Counted from the stretch's first letter, positions 32,434 through 45,700 are shown. The stretch is 64,000 nt of DNA from Erythroxylum novogranatense (GCA_029891385.1 CM057233.1:28750540-28814539); one strand, 5' to 3'. Made by a program: numbers and translations. The notes: generated by a model not told the origin, from the letters alone.

Positions 32434-34324
32434 ATGTGGATAATGGGCTTCAACGATAGTGGTGAGTTCAACATGTTGGCAGATAACCTCAGTGGAAGGA
32501 AGCTTAGGACTCTCATGCCGAGAGCAATACCTTCTACTAACAACACTTCATCGTCTAGCTTTTCTCCACTTGGTCGCCTTCATGACCGCACTGATTTATT
32601 CCCAACGGATCACCAATTGGGTAGGGATCTTACATGTTCATTTCGATTTCCATTTTCAAGCTAATCTCTATTATATATGAGATTCTTTTTTCATATTTTG
32701 ATGTTGCAGCAACAGCTTCTGATCAAGGTAAAGAAGATTACAAGACACAACCAGTGGCAGTAAGCTCGAGATGGAATCCAACACCAGAGCAGCTGAGAAC
32801 CCTCGAAGGATTATATAGACGAGGGACAAGAACTCCATCAGCTGATGAGATTCAACACATCACTGCGCAGCTTCGTAGATATGGAAAAATTGAAGGGAAG
32901 AACGTATTCTACTGGTTTCAGAATCACAAAGCACGAGAGAGGCAAAAACGTCGCCGTCAAATGGAACCTGGTCCTGATTATCAGCAACAATACAGTGACA
33001 ATATTGAAATCATTGAAAGGAAAGAAACAGGTAAGTTGAGTAGTTTACTTATCTGATCAAAATCTTTCCCTTTTGTTGTTAGTTAGACATATTTGATGTA
33101 TCCATCTTTTAGCATTCCAATTGTTGGTTGAAGGAATGTAAAGTTGTTTATTTTGGTTTTTGTTTTTGTCTACAGAGGCAAGTAGGACAGGCTATGAAGG
33201 TGTACAGAACAAGAACCGAGCATCCTCCACGCTCGCCAGTACACTATCAGAGGTAGTCACTATCTTCCTTTTTCTCTCCATAGACTAAGACCTCTCCCTT
33301 TTGAATCTCCGATTCCCCATATTTTTCTTATATAGTCCCTGGAAAAGCATCATAACAAACAAATAAGCTTTGAAAATGAGCTTATGATTGCCGAATTCAA
33401 ATATGTTTTAAGGTTGAGAAGTATGATTGAATATTGGAAGGGAAGGTATGTACATGCAAGGAAGAGAAGAGAAGTTACCAAAGCATTATTTGTTAGGAAA
33501 AGAAAGGGCTTAAAAGCTGCATTCCTTCCTTTCTGTCGGGTCTGCTGGTTGTAAAACTTGCTGGGTCTCTTTGGGTCTCGTGCTTATCACGTCCTCATGA
33601 CATGTAGATCAGTACTGTCCTATATGGGTAACCATTTCCATTCCTACGACACAGGGGCACCACACCTCTGCTAGTGAAAAGCGAAGGTAACCCTATTAGT
33701 GCACCGCTGACCAACGAATTTATGGGACTCTGTAAAACTAGATAATTGCTTAATTACTTTTGTCATCTTACAGAAAGAGAATTGACAATGTAAGAACTAT
33801 GAAAGAACTGATATTCAACTTTTTGCATGCTGGTTATTAAATTCTAGGAATCTGCTTCAAATCCAAGACAGACGACGGCAACAAAAGCAGTAGTAGCAGC
33901 TGCATTAGATGAAGGGGAATTACAATATCTGAAGAGCTTTACTGAAGAAAATGCCACGTGGAAGATGATGAAGTTACCTTGTCCATCTCGTGTAAACACT
34001 ACCAGTACTTCTACATCAACTACCACAACAGCAACGAAAAGAACAATGGAAAAAAGGCTCATCAAGACTCATGACCTCAACTTCTTTAGAGCGCATCGTA
34101 AAGGAAAGGGGCATGGCTTTGTTCATTTCAACAACAGTACTGCAATCAATGAAGAAGACGGGTGCTGTGGTGAGTCTCACACCCTTCAGCTCTTCCCTCT
34201 TCACAACTGTACTCATGACAGTACTGACCTCATTATCGAGAAAGAGCCTCAAATATCTGTTACTGCACCCATCGCCAACTTGGGCCCTCACCAGTTTTTC
34301 GAGTTCCTTCCCCTCAAGAACTAA
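32434..34324 (+). CDS. WOX1: WUSCHEL-related homeobox transcription factor, WOX1/STENOFOLIA/MAEWEST type
   Basis: Four exons with GT-AG introns: 32434-32620, 32710-33030, 33176-33252, 33848-34324, giving 291 residues without stops. Family members are nuclear DNA-binding regulators, mostly repressors, that drive leaf-blade and petal lateral outgrowth. The N-terminus ([29 protein letters not shown]) is the conserved WOX1 start, which fixes the ATG at 32434 rather than the in-frame ATG 51 bp upstream. The WOX homeodomain spans about residues 82-146 ([14 protein letters not shown] through [19 protein letters not shown], with the longer loop of this class). The WUS box TLQLFPL is at 245-251 and a C-terminal EAR-like/STF box FFEFLPL at about 283-289. 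It is somewhat shorter than the 350-390 residues I recall for other WOX1 proteins. All splice phases agree (1, 1, 0). It is the only intact gene in the window. Confidence 0.95.
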
Positions 34325-34426
34325 TTCATTGCCCAAGTTCAAGTTATCTATTCGAACTTGATTTCTTTTTTCCATTATACAAACTATTTTCTGTTTAGGT
34401 AACGTGATGAGTTGGTTCAGGACTTG

Positions 34427-34546
34427 TATTTTTGTTTGAAAATTTTGATCTTTTTATCAAATTTAGCTGGTGTTAAATACATGGATTATTTTTGTTTGAA
34501 AATTTTGATCTTTTTATCAAATTTAGCTGGTGTTAAATACATGGAT
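34427..34546 (+). repeat. 60-bp perfect tandem duplication in the WOX1 3' flank
   Basis: 34427-34486 and 34487-34546 are identical copies containing TTTGTTTGAAAATTTTGATC. They begin about 100 bp after the stop codon, probably within the 3' UTR or just past it. The rest of 34325-34566 shows nothing else. Confidence 0.95.
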
Positions 34547-34566
34547 TTGGTGCAGTGGTCCATGGT

Positions 34567-35749
34567 CAAGGACGGACAATGATATGAGTTAGTTCGATTC
34601 CGTAGATCTCGTCGAACGTTCATCTGCATCGCCGGAAAACAGTACCGAAGCGGACATAAAGGTAGGGGATGAATTCGGTCGGTATCAAGCCAATTCAATG
34701 ATCATTCGGTTGGTTTAAAGCGATATTCAAAATACCGGTCAAATCTCGGCCAAGACTGGAAATTTTAAAAATTAGGGTTTTTTGCAAAATTTTCAAACTT
34801 TTAAATTTTCCTCCTCTCTCCTACCTCTCCTTCCCCTTTTTTTTAGTTTTAAAATAATAATAAATATTTTATTACTAATAATAATTATAAATTAAATAAA
34901 ACTTTAAAGTAAATTATTTTTAGTTTTATTACCAATAAATTATTTTATTTTTATTACTAATAAATTATTTTTTAATTTATTTTAACATTTTATATAATAT
35001 TTATTAATAAATACTAATAAATTAGTTTATAAATAATAATTTTAAAATTATTACTTATAAACTAATATTTATTTTATATATTTTCAATTATTAAATTAAA
35101 ATTTATATATTTTGAAATTAATTATATTTATTAATAATTATTAAATAATCTACAATATGACAATGGACTATTTTATAATTTAAAAAAATAGAGACAATTT
35201 TATAAATTTAAAAATATTTTTGTAATATTGTAATATTTTAAATACTTTGTATTATTCTTAATTTTATAATTGTATGATGATAATTGTTTTATTTATATTA
35301 ATTGTGGTTATTATTTATATGTAAAATATTTAAAATTATTGTTATTTCATAATAATTGTCATTATTATTTATTATTAAGATTTTTGAAAGCATGATTGAT
35401 GTAAGCGAAGAACTAGTAAAATATACAAGATCTGTTGTATAATATAACAATATGGACTATTTTGCAATTCTTAAAATTTTAGGGACTATTTCATAAATTT
35501 AAAAATTTCCGAAAGCAGATCCTGCATCAACCAATGCACTGCTGATGCCTGTTCGAGCTCAATCCCGATCAACCCCGATGCAGTATTCATAACATTGAGG
35601 ACGGATCCACGTTGGGGACAAGTGCCACAATCTCTAAAACATTTTATATAAAAAATTATTATTTTAAGTTTTGATCTTATAAAAAAATAAAATTTTGCTT
35701 CTATTAAAATTTTGCACCTTTAAAAATAAAATTTCTGGATCCGTCCCTG
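34567..35749. mobile_element. Small hAT-like MITE (154 bp), interrupted by a second MITE
   Basis: Left end CAAGGACGGATCCACG (joined across the insertion) and right end TCTGGATCCGTCCCTG are inverted repeats. Flanking 8-mers are TCCATGGT (34559-34566) and TTTATGGT (35750-35757), a target duplication with two C/T differences. Removing the 1029 bp inner insertion plus its duplication leaves 154 bp of AT-rich non-coding DNA. Confidence 0.7.
34577..35597 (+). mobile_element. Non-autonomous hAT element (1021 bp) with perfect 8-bp duplication
   Basis: AGGACGGA occurs at 34569-34576 and at 35598-35605. Termini are CAATGATATGAGTTAG and, inverted, CAATGTTATGAATACTG. The right 370 bp matches the 3' end of the hAT element at 19313-19683, so the fragmented transposase in this window belongs to the family that could have mobilised it. 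The interior is AT-rich with no coding capacity. Confidence 0.85.
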
Positions 35750-35801
35750 TTTATGGTGGATACGAAAGGAAGGGAGTTTTCCTTAAAATGCATTTAGACC
35801 A

Positions 35802-36335
35802 TGTTGGTTAAATTAACTAAGTAACTACACTTAAGAGAATTACACACAGGTTAATGAATGTTGACACAGTAAGTTTTTCAATTCATAATAATCAAACATT
35901 AAAAGCATAAATCATACATGAATTATGAATCATATGTAAATTATTCGCACTCATTCAGATCTTGAAAATAATAATAACCACATAGAAAAAGTGAATAAAT
36001 CACTTACTTTGAGCAGAATTTGTCATGATGTAGAGAGAAAACTTTTACTGATTATGAACTAGTTTATCTCTCTTAACCCTCTTTCTACACTAGCTTGATA
36101 GATAGCTCAATATACAAATACCTACGTTCTATATATGATTTTGTATGTACTTAATTAGGGTAAAGAGAGGACTAATTTATATACATTTCTTTGTTGATAT
36201 TAAATCTTGTATGTTCATCAAGTACTAAATTAACGGTTAAAATTTAATATACTATTAAACTAAGAAAACCCTAAACTAAATTTGCTATAGGCTTATAGAA
36301 AATCTGGGCCAAAATACCAAGCCATATTTCTTACA
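35802..36335 (-). mobile_element. Probable 3' LTR of a minus-strand copia fragment
   Basis: Ends (plus reading) CATATTTCTTACA, directly followed by TTCTCCCACTCA, which on the minus strand is the polypurine tract TGAGTGGGAGAA. The outer end at TGTTGGTT is the nearest TG that gives AACCAACA as an LTR 3' end. No second LTR is present, so this edge is a guess. Confidence 0.5.
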
Positions 36336-37460
36336 TTCTCCCACTCAATCGGATGTTTCATCATTACATTTAATAGTATAACATAAGGCTATAAAGAATT
36401 AAATCTTATAAACCGTTAACATCATAAACACCTCAACACAACAAATCACATAATAATGGGTTATGGTGGTCATAAACAGTATAGTTGTATACTCCCTTCC
36501 ATATACCACAACATTAAGAACTTATTATGTTTAGGTCAATAAGTTGTATATAAACAACATCTGATCCACATACTTATTATGAAAATACATACAAATTTCT
36601 TATTCAAACAATCATGTATACATAAACATAATGAATAAGAAATATAAAATTTAGATACATATTATTATTGAGCTTAAGAGTGCTAAAACATCATCATTAA
36701 ACATTATTATCAATCATTAATACAACCAAGACCTATCCTAAGCACATGTTCTTTAAATGTCATTGGATGTAAACCCTTAGTTAGAGGATCTGTTACCATG
36801 AGATCCGTCCTAATATATTCTATATGCACTCTTTGTTTCTGAATCTCTTCTTTAATAAAAAAATACCTTAGTTCCATGTGTTTTGAGCCTCTAGAGTATT
36901 TGTCATTTTTAGATAAGAAAACTGCTGCAGAATTATCACAATAAATTTTTAGCGGCTTGCCTACTGTGTGGACAATCCCAAGTCCTGAAATAAAGTTCTG
37001 CAACTATAATGCATGAACTGTAGCCTCATAGTAAGCTACAAATTCCACTTTCATAGTGGATGAAGCAATGACAGATTGTTTGGTACTTTTCCATTAGATT
37101 GCTCCTTCAGCTAATAGGAACAAATAGTCAAAAGTTGACTTTTTACTATCAACACACTTGGCAAATCTAAATCTGAATATCTAATCACTTCTAAATTATT
37201 ACATCTCTTATAAGTAAGCATGTAATCTTTTTATTTCTTGAAGATATCTCATCACTTGATTATTTTGATCTTCTAAAGAAGGAACAACATTTGTTGTACT
37301 TGTGGGTTTAAGAACATTTATGGGTAATAGTTTATTTCATTAATATCCACAACTTGATTTTCAGCTTTCCCACTAACCTCACTAATTTCAACAATTCTAG
37401 AACTATGGTTCAGACAGTAAAACCTGTACCCTTTGTATTTCTATGCGTAACCAATAAAGT
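36336..37460 (-). pseudogene. Copia fragment: RNase H and end of integrase, minus strand
   Basis: Minus strand 37003-36710 encodes the RNase H tail: KPLKIYCDNSAAVFLSKND, SRGSKHMELRYFFIKEEIQ and TDPLTKGLHPMTFKEHV. Further upstream (37440-37330) GYRFYCLNHSSRIVEISE is the end of an integrase. The RT that should lie between is missing or unreadable, so this is an internally deleted element with many stops. Confidence 0.82.
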
Positions 37461-37467
37461 AGCCACT

Positions 37468-40275
37468 TTGGTTTTTGGACTGTGGTTGCTTCAATCATAT
37501 GTCCGGACCAAGGTCACTATTTAAGGAGATTGATGAGTCCAAAAAATCAAAGGTGACACTGGGAGACAATAAGAAGATTCAGGTTGAAGGCAAAGGTATT
37601 GTTAGCATTACAACAAGTCAAGGTATTGCTAAGATTTTACAAGATTTGTTGTTCGTTCCTAGTCTATCTCACAATTTGCTTAGCATTGGGCAATTAATGA
37701 TTAGTGGATACTCAATTTTGTTTGATGATGGGTTTTGTACTATTAAAGATAAAACTGGACAAGTCATTGCTAAGGTTTAGATGGCTAATAATAAAACGTT
37801 TCTGCTGGAAGTTTCAATGGTTGAGCAGTATGCTACGATTGCTAGTGGAGACAATGAGACTAGATTATGGCATTTATGTTATGGGCATTTGAATTTAAAT
37901 GGGCTGAAATTATAGAGTAAAAAAGAAATATTTTTTGGTTTACGAATACCTAAAACTCTTGACTTTTGTGAAGGTTGCGTTTATGGAAAGCAAAGTAAAA
38001 AGTCTTTTCTTGTAGGAAAGTCTTGGAGAGCCTCTAAATGTCTTGAGTTAATGCGTACAGATTTGTGTGGGCCTATGAGTAATGAATCACTTCATGGCAG
38101 TCATTATTTTTTGTTGATTACAGATGACTACAGTCACATGAGTTGGGTTTACTTCTTAGAAATCAAGTCTGAAGCCTTTGACAAATTCATGGAGTTCAAA
38201 GAACTTGTGGAAAGAAAAAGTGGTCTTTTAATAAAGACACTGTGAACAGATCAAAGAGGTGAATTTGTATCAACTAATTTTAATATTTTTTATGCAATAA
38301 ATGGAATTTACAGGGAGCTTACAACACTATATAAACCTGAACAGAACGGTATAGCTGAAAGAAAGAATTGAGCAGTAGTAGAGATAGCTAGAAGCATGAT
38401 GCAAGCAAAAGGTCTTCCTACTTCTTTTTAGACAAAAGATGTTGCAACAACAGTATACCTCCTAAATGTGTCTCTTACAAAAGTTGCTCCTAATCAAACA
38501 CCATTTGAGGCTTGGATGGGTAGAAGACCAATAGTAAGCCACTTAAGAGTTTTTGGTTGTATAGCTTTTGCCTTGGTTAAAACTCACTATCGTAAATTTG
38601 ATGAGAAATTAGAGAAGTATATCTTTGTTGGCTATTATTTTCAATCGAAAGCATATAAGCTATATAATCCTATCAGTGGCAAGATTTTCATCAGCAGAGA
38701 TGTAGCATTCAATGAAGATGTTAAATGGATTTGGAATAAAGAAAATAAGCAGCAGCATTTCAAGTATTTGAAGGTAATATTGCACCATTGCAAGATCCAA
38801 AAACAACAACTTCTAGTTCCCTTGATACTTCTCTTCCTGCAAGCAATGATTCATCATGATCAAGTTCATCAAGTGAAACTCCTCCAAGGAAATCCAAATC
38901 ATTGAAGGATATTTATAATACATGTACCTTTGCTTTTCTTGTTTCAGATCCTAATTGCTTTGAAGAGGCTGCAAAAAGGAAGGAATGATGCAAAGCCATG
39001 GAAAAGGAGATAATGGCTATTCAAAAAAATTAGACTTAGGATTTGATAACTTTGTCAGAAGGAAAGAATGTTATTGGGCTTAAATGGGTGTTCAAGACAA
39101 AGTATCATACAGATGGGAGCATCCAAAAACATAAAGCAAGGCTTGTGGTAAAAGGTTATTCCCAACAACAAGGGGTTGACTTTGATGAAACTTTCTCTCC
39201 TATTGCTCGCTTTGAAATAGTAAGAACGTTTTTAGCCTTGGCTACTTAATTAAATTGGCTTGTGTACCAATTTGATGTTAAATTTGCCTTTTTAAATAGT
39301 GATTTGAACTAGGAAGTTTATGTCTTACAGCCTGAAGGTTTTGTAGTTAATGGACAAGAATATAAGGTTTACAGGTTAAAAAAGGCACTTTATGGCTTAA
39401 AGCAAGCACCACAGGCATGGTACTTTAAAATTGATTCTTATTTTTAAGAGAATGGTTTTGAAAGAAGTAATAATGAGCCCACTCTTTATCTAAAGAAAGA
39501 AGGTAAAATGACTTTTTGATGATATGCCTTTATGTTGATGATATGATCTATATGGGTTTAAGTGAATCTATTGTTGCTGAATTTAAAGATTGCATGATGA
39601 AGAAATTTCATATGTCTTATTTGGGTCTGTTGCATTATTTTCTTGGTCTTAAGGTGAATCAAGGAGTTGATGGGATATTTATTTCATAAAAGAAATATGC
39701 AATGGATCTTTTGAAAAAATTTAATATGGTGAATAATAAAGTTGTTGCTACACCTATAAATGAATGTTAATGAAAAGTTGTGTCGTGATAACGGTGCTAA
39801 ATTGGCATATGCAACATATTTTAGAAGTCTTATTGGTGGTTTAAACTACTTATCTCATACAAGACCAGACATTCCTTTCTCTATTGGAGTTGTGTATAGA
39901 TTTAAGCATAAACCAAGCAAGCTTCACTTTGGAGCTGCAAAGAGGATATTGAGGTAAATTGCAGGAACAACAAGGCATGGAATTTGGTATTCAAAAGTAT
40001 CAAATTTCAAATTAACTGGCTTTACTAATAGTAATTGGGCAGGTAGTATTGATGATAGAAAAAGCACATCTAATTTCATGTTCAATATTAGGTCTGGTGC
40101 AATTTCATGTTCAATACAACAAAAATTTTAACAATCTACTTTGGTGAGCCTAGTTGATATAAGGGGAATCCCTATGTATTTAATTAGCAACTTTCCTTCA
40201 TTAAATCCTAATAACTAAAGAAAAAAAAATCTAGTTTGTCTACTAATACTGTTGAATTATATTACACACTTGGCA
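37468..40275 (+). pseudogene. Copia pol fragment (protease to RNase H), plus strand, degenerate
   Basis: Begins abruptly at the protease (FLDCGCFNHMSG near 37470; the usual DSG is now DCG). It then reads through LSHNLLSIGQL (near 37662), the pre-integrase HLCYGHLN (37871), GCVYGKQSKKSF (37976), and integrase (MRTDLCGPMSNES at 38051, TDQRGEFVS near 38250, QNGIAERKN near 38342). Next come the C-terminal FGCIAFALVKTHYRKFDEK, RT ([20 protein letters not shown] at 39070, intact YVDD at 39531-39542) and RNase H remnants to about 40275. There are more than ten stop codons or frameshifts. Gag and both LTRs are absent. It lies back to back with the minus-strand copia fragment. Confidence 0.88.
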
Positions 40276-40279
40276 ACAT

Positions 40280-42080
40280 TAATACTTAGATATAAAACTA
40301 CTTTAAAATGCTCCATGATGTTATGAAGCTTTCAATTATAAGAGAAATCACCATGGAAAAATAAAAACATTTTATCAGCAAAATGTAAGTGAATCAATTT
40401 TAACTTGCTGTAGCCTTTATGAAATTCAAAATCAGAGGGGATTTTAGAATTAAAGGCTCTTGATAAGTACTACATAACGATAACAAATGACAAAGGTGAC
40501 ATTAGGTCACCTTGTCTAAGCCCTTTTTTTTTTTCTTGGAAAGAACCTTCCATACTACCATTAATAACCATAGTAAACATAATGGTTACATAGACACCAT
40601 AATTAAGTGAACAAACCTTAAAAGAAAGTCAAAACCTCTGAGATCCAGTTTATAGCACAATTATCAAATTTTCCATCTTGATGATACTTTCGAACTAACT
40701 CATGGGCTAGCATTACATTATCATTATTATTCCTAACATATATAAATCCAAAATTGTCTAGGACTGAACAAATACTTTAAAATGTCTCTTAACTTGTTGG
40801 CGTTAATTTTTGTTAAACATTTGTACACCACATTACAACAAGTGATAGGCCTGTAATCACTTAGGACCTTAGGATTTCTAGTTTTGGAATACTTGCCAAT
40901 GCAGTAACATTAAATCTGCCACAACATATGAACATTATCAAAGAAATTACAAACTACTTTCTCCAAATAACCTTTGATAACATTCCAACGTTTTGAAAGA
41001 AAAAAAGCTGTCATAATATATTGCCCAGGGATTTTATCCTTACTAATAGAAAAGATATTATGTTTCACTTTTTTTTCCTAACAGTTGGAAGGAGATTATC
41101 TTTATCTGTATTAGAAACCAAAAGACCCGGTCTTATGTTGTCCAAATTAGCACATACCTTTCTCTATTATCCCACCAAAAGACCCGATCTTATGTTGTCC
41201 AAATTAGCACATACCATTCCCTATTATCCTTACCCAGTAGCTTCCTTTAAAATTGAATCATAGCATCTTTAATCTAAGTTTGATATATGGTAATGGAACC
41301 ATAATTTAACTTTAGAAAAGAGATTATATTCCTTGTTCTTCTCTATTTAATGTAAATATGAAATATCTGGTATTTGAATCGCCAAGTTAGATCCAAGAAA
41401 TTCTTACTTCCTACTTGTAGAAACTCTCCTCAGCATTCAGTAATAACCTGAAATGTTGAACATAAGCTCTCACCTCATCCATTAGATTAATACTAAGAGG
41501 ATCAAGCTAAGGATTAGTTTGAATCTCATTAAACCTATTTATGCCATCCTTAACCCTTCTTGAAATATTTGAAAATTCTCTTCTATTTAACTTCTTCTAC
41601 TCAAGCTTCAAATTTTGGATCTTTTTAAGTATAATAAATGTAAGACTTTCCTCAATGTACACTACCAATCATCAATAACTATTATATGATGATATGGATG
41701 ATCACACCAAAAATTATAGAATCTAACAGGCTCATCACCACTTCAGAAAGAGTACCAAATTTGACAAGAAGTTCAGAGTGATCAAATATCCTAAGAGGGT
41801 AACTTTAAATTAAAAAAAGGTTCATAAAAACCTAGTTAATTTTTCTTCAGATCCTTATATGCTACTACACTAATTATTAGATCATGTATAATAACAACCC
41901 CTCATATTCATTTCTAGAAGTTCAAAGCCATTAATACATTAGAAAAAACTCATATGTTACAATCTATTTAATCTCGCAAACACCACATCTCATAAAATCA
42001 TTCATAAGCAAGTTACAATCATCCATAAGCAAGTTAAAATCACCTTGAATAACCCAAGAATTATTAACAAAACAAATGCT
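40280..42080 (-). pseudogene. Decayed LINE (L1-type) fragment, minus strand
   Basis: On the minus strand the 42060-41990 part reads WVIQGDFNLLMDDCNLL, an endonuclease-domain signature. The reverse transcriptase block near 40580-40490 reads MVINGSMEGSFQEKKGLRQG then DLMSPLSFVI, and further on KLIHLHFADKM stands where FADD is expected. Between them LQAYHLL and YVLIWTT fit the thumb and connecting regions. It is full of stops. No 3' tail or target duplication was identified. Confidence 0.75.
41120..41229. repeat. 57-bp tandem duplication inside the LINE remnant
   Basis: 41120-41176 and 41177-41229 are near-identical (AAAAGACCCGRTCTTATGTT followed by GTCCAAATTAGCACATACC). Confidence 0.85.
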
Positions 42081-42700
42081 ACAAATACTATTTCATAAGG
42101 ATCTTATTATGTTCACATCATAACACCATAAAACATCATCCAATTTTACAAGAATTTGCATTTGATGTATTAGCCTATTATCTACAAATTTCAAAATTCA
42201 TAACTAAAAATAAGTATATATCACTATGAATTTTGTAAATTATAGCCTAATGTAGCAATATGCTTAAATGTTTTTACAAACTCTTAAAACTAATAACTAT
42301 ATTTATTTTAACAATGAATAACTTTTAGTAGCTAAAATAATTTTAGTAAATAGGCAACTTTATTTTTCATAGCCAAAAGATTATTAGCTATTTTATTTTA
42401 ACTAAGAATTATGTTCATAGTCAAAACTAGTTGTTTGATGTACTCAAATATTTTCTAATTAAACTGACATGTGCTTAATCCATGATACTTAGTGATTAAT
42501 GCTTTAAAATACTTAAGACATTCACTTTAGTTCATATTTAGTTTTAGGTAAAATTTGAAAGCATATTAGCTAAAGTGAGTTGAATGTACACTCTTTGAGC
42601 CATCTACTTATGATTCACACTCAATTGTCTTCATAGAATAAGAAGGAGAAGGATTTGAGAGAAGAGGAGACAAGAAAATGCTAGAAAAATGAAGAGTCTA
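42081..42700. other. AT-rich stretch without recognisable features
   Basis: No open frame of length, no terminal repeats and no similarity that I can recognise. It lies between the LINE remnant and the start of the Athila-like LTR. Confidence 0.5.
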
Positions 42701-42730
42701 TGTTGCAGTGTAGGAATATGGGGCCATGAA

Positions 42731-45700
42731 TGTAGCGCCCCCTTACCATAGGGTATCCACTGGAACGCCCGTAGGTCATTCCGATACATATCTTACGACA
42801 AGAGACTACTACCGACAACAACCACTACACTCCTCATGGCATCACAATCATAAGACAGTAATAAGACATTGACCACTTTTTAAAACCAAATTAGATTCCA
42901 TTTCATTCACTCAAAACTCAGTAATTTACAAACTGTCAATATGTTTAGTTTACACATGCTCCAAAACACTACTCACTAAATGACATACTGTAATGTACAA
43001 AAGACAGATCTAACTATAGGTTTCAAAAGAAAGCCCACTGACCGACCTTTGAGCCATCGCTTCTCTCGCCAATCCACGATGTCTACTCTACGATACGAGG
43101 AGCTATCTGTCTCACACTTAGGCACGAAAAATAGATTGCAATTTTGGATGAGTTTGCGAACTCAATGAGAAACCATCATTGATGGTTCTCCCAATTCATG
43201 CATCATATAAGCATGATACGGTACTCATTCAACAATTATACAAAACACACGATTGAAACAATCACAAGACAATTACTGATAGATACGATCTCGACAAGTA
43301 TATAAAGAACCGGTCAAAACATTGCCAAATATTCATCCAAGTATGCAATGCACATGTGACTCTTTTCCAGTTCATTTCAGATTGTGACCGAGCATAACGG
43401 TGATCGGTATAGACGCGTCTGGGAGAATTATCTCCGTCGAGCTCAAGGCTCGATTCGAGATATCGAGCTCAGGCTCGGTTCAAGATCTGATGGCGTCTCG
43501 GTTCACAACTTTCCTTTTAACGATGTGATGCATTTGTGCATGAATGCACATGGTCCATAGCGATAAACATGGTATTTCACGGTCAATATTCAGTCAATTA
43601 TACGGTCTCATTAAGCGATCAATAAAACTACATGTAGTCCACGTAATCCCGTAGGCAATCAATTCACGATAATAATCCATGTAATCCCATAGGCAATCAA
43701 ATCACAGTAAACACATAAATTGGAATAACCAACTAGGTTACTCACCTAATAACTTCCACGCTAGTGCCGGGAAGTCTCTGCCAAGTCCGTGGAACGATGG
43801 TCCACTTGAGCCTCTATAGCAAATTAAATGAATAACCATTACTAACTGTGTACTTTAAATGACTAAACAATGCACATGGAATCATTAAAAATGTGTATAA
43901 TGCATGTTCATGGCATTCCCGGCCCTAATCCAATATTTTCCCAAAATAAAATTTTATCAAAAATTAGGAATCCATAGGCGCTGACGGTGCGCAATTCGGA
44001 CCTCTATAGGTCCCCAATTAAATAAAACAGTGATTCACCGTTCCGTTACCCGGGACTACGTCAAATTCCCGTCTAAAAATCCCGAATCTCTCAGAAAAGG
44101 AAATTAAATATTCAATGAATCCGATGCCTCTAGAATCAGGTCAATCGGACGTCGGACGGAAAAGTTATTCACGAAAGAAACCAAAACTCAACAATTTATA
44201 TTTTTATATATAACCCTTATTTCCCCCTTTATTTTCTGATTTCCAACCAAACTTCCAACACCCATAACTCTTTCTACACATTTCTGAAAAATGCAAACTA
44301 TACCTTGTTGGAAAGATTATGAAAAGCTCTACAATTCTCAAGAAGACCATAAAAATCAATTCCAACCCTAAGGGTGTCAAATATCCTATCAAAGCTACTG
44401 CCTACTCAAAATGGATCAACACAGGACAGTATCTTCCTAATTCGAGAACTCACTGATTATTCAGTTAAAAATTACCACAAAAATATGATCAATAAGTTAA
44501 CAATGTCCTCAACAACTTTCATGAACAACCAAAAATCAAATTCTATTTCTAAACAAGTCAATTAATTCATTCAATGTTACTGTCCCTGAAATCCTCCAAT
44601 TTGGGCAGTAACCTTATAACAAGCATAACTCCCTGTATACAAGTCAGTAAAATCAGAACTTTATATCCATGAAAAGATAACATCTCAAACTTCAATTTTC
44701 ATGAAGCACTCATCATCCAATTCGATCTCTATCAATTTCAAAACTGTTATGGAAGCTACTGTTATGATCAGCCATTCATAACCTAATGTAGGGTCAATTT
44801 TTGAAAAATCATAACTCCCAATTCTGACTTCTAAAAATTACACACCATATATCAATTTCAAGGTAATCTCTTCCTATAAAATTCTTCAGAAGCTCACTCA
44901 CACCAATTCAGTCCACATAAAATGTTAAAATTGCCTCCAATCCGAAAACTCACAAAATCACACTTAGACTAGGTTTCATCAAAATGCTCAAAACCAGGTA
45001 ATAGTAATCAGTTCATATCTCCCAATATACAACTCTAAAAATAGCAAGATCAGTAGCAATGGAAAGCTAATTAAATATTCTACAACTTTCATGCAGACCA
45101 TTCGCCCTAATTCCATCTCAATTAATTAAGAAAATCAGCAAAGTTCATATGTTGTGGTTTCGGTTACTGTTCACAGGCAATGGAACAGTAACTTTCCATT
45201 CAAAATTCACCCTTCTATCATTAAAATTCAACAACACCTATTTCACACTAAATTGAAGCCAACATCCCAAAGTTTCAGTGGCCACTAACCTTACCTCATT
45301 TGCATTTCTACACAATAAATTATGAATAAAACAGGAACATCAATTAAAACCTTAATTTTCCAGATTTAGTGTTAACCTTAGATCTATCATTTCCAATGCC
45401 TTTTTCACATCACTAGACATCCAATTAAATACAAATTAGGTCTTACCACATTCCTACATATACTAGGGCTAATACTGAAAATTGCAGCACTTAATTCCTC
45501 AATTCAGATACCCAAATAATCATCCATATTCCATTTAAAATCAAGCCATATCACTACTTTCAATTCATCAAACACTTAGCCTTACACCCATTACTTCAAA
45601 CCATATTAATCATCACTTTAATGCATACCTGAACCTAATAAATGCTCTAAACCTTTTATTAATCACTCCTTACTATCATGGCATTTAATTCCATATACAA

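Noticed and set aside
33965..34361. Alternative frames over WOX1 exon 4 (plus frame 3 and minus strand)
   Set aside because: Shadows of the real exon, which carries the WUS box and C-terminal motif in the other frame.
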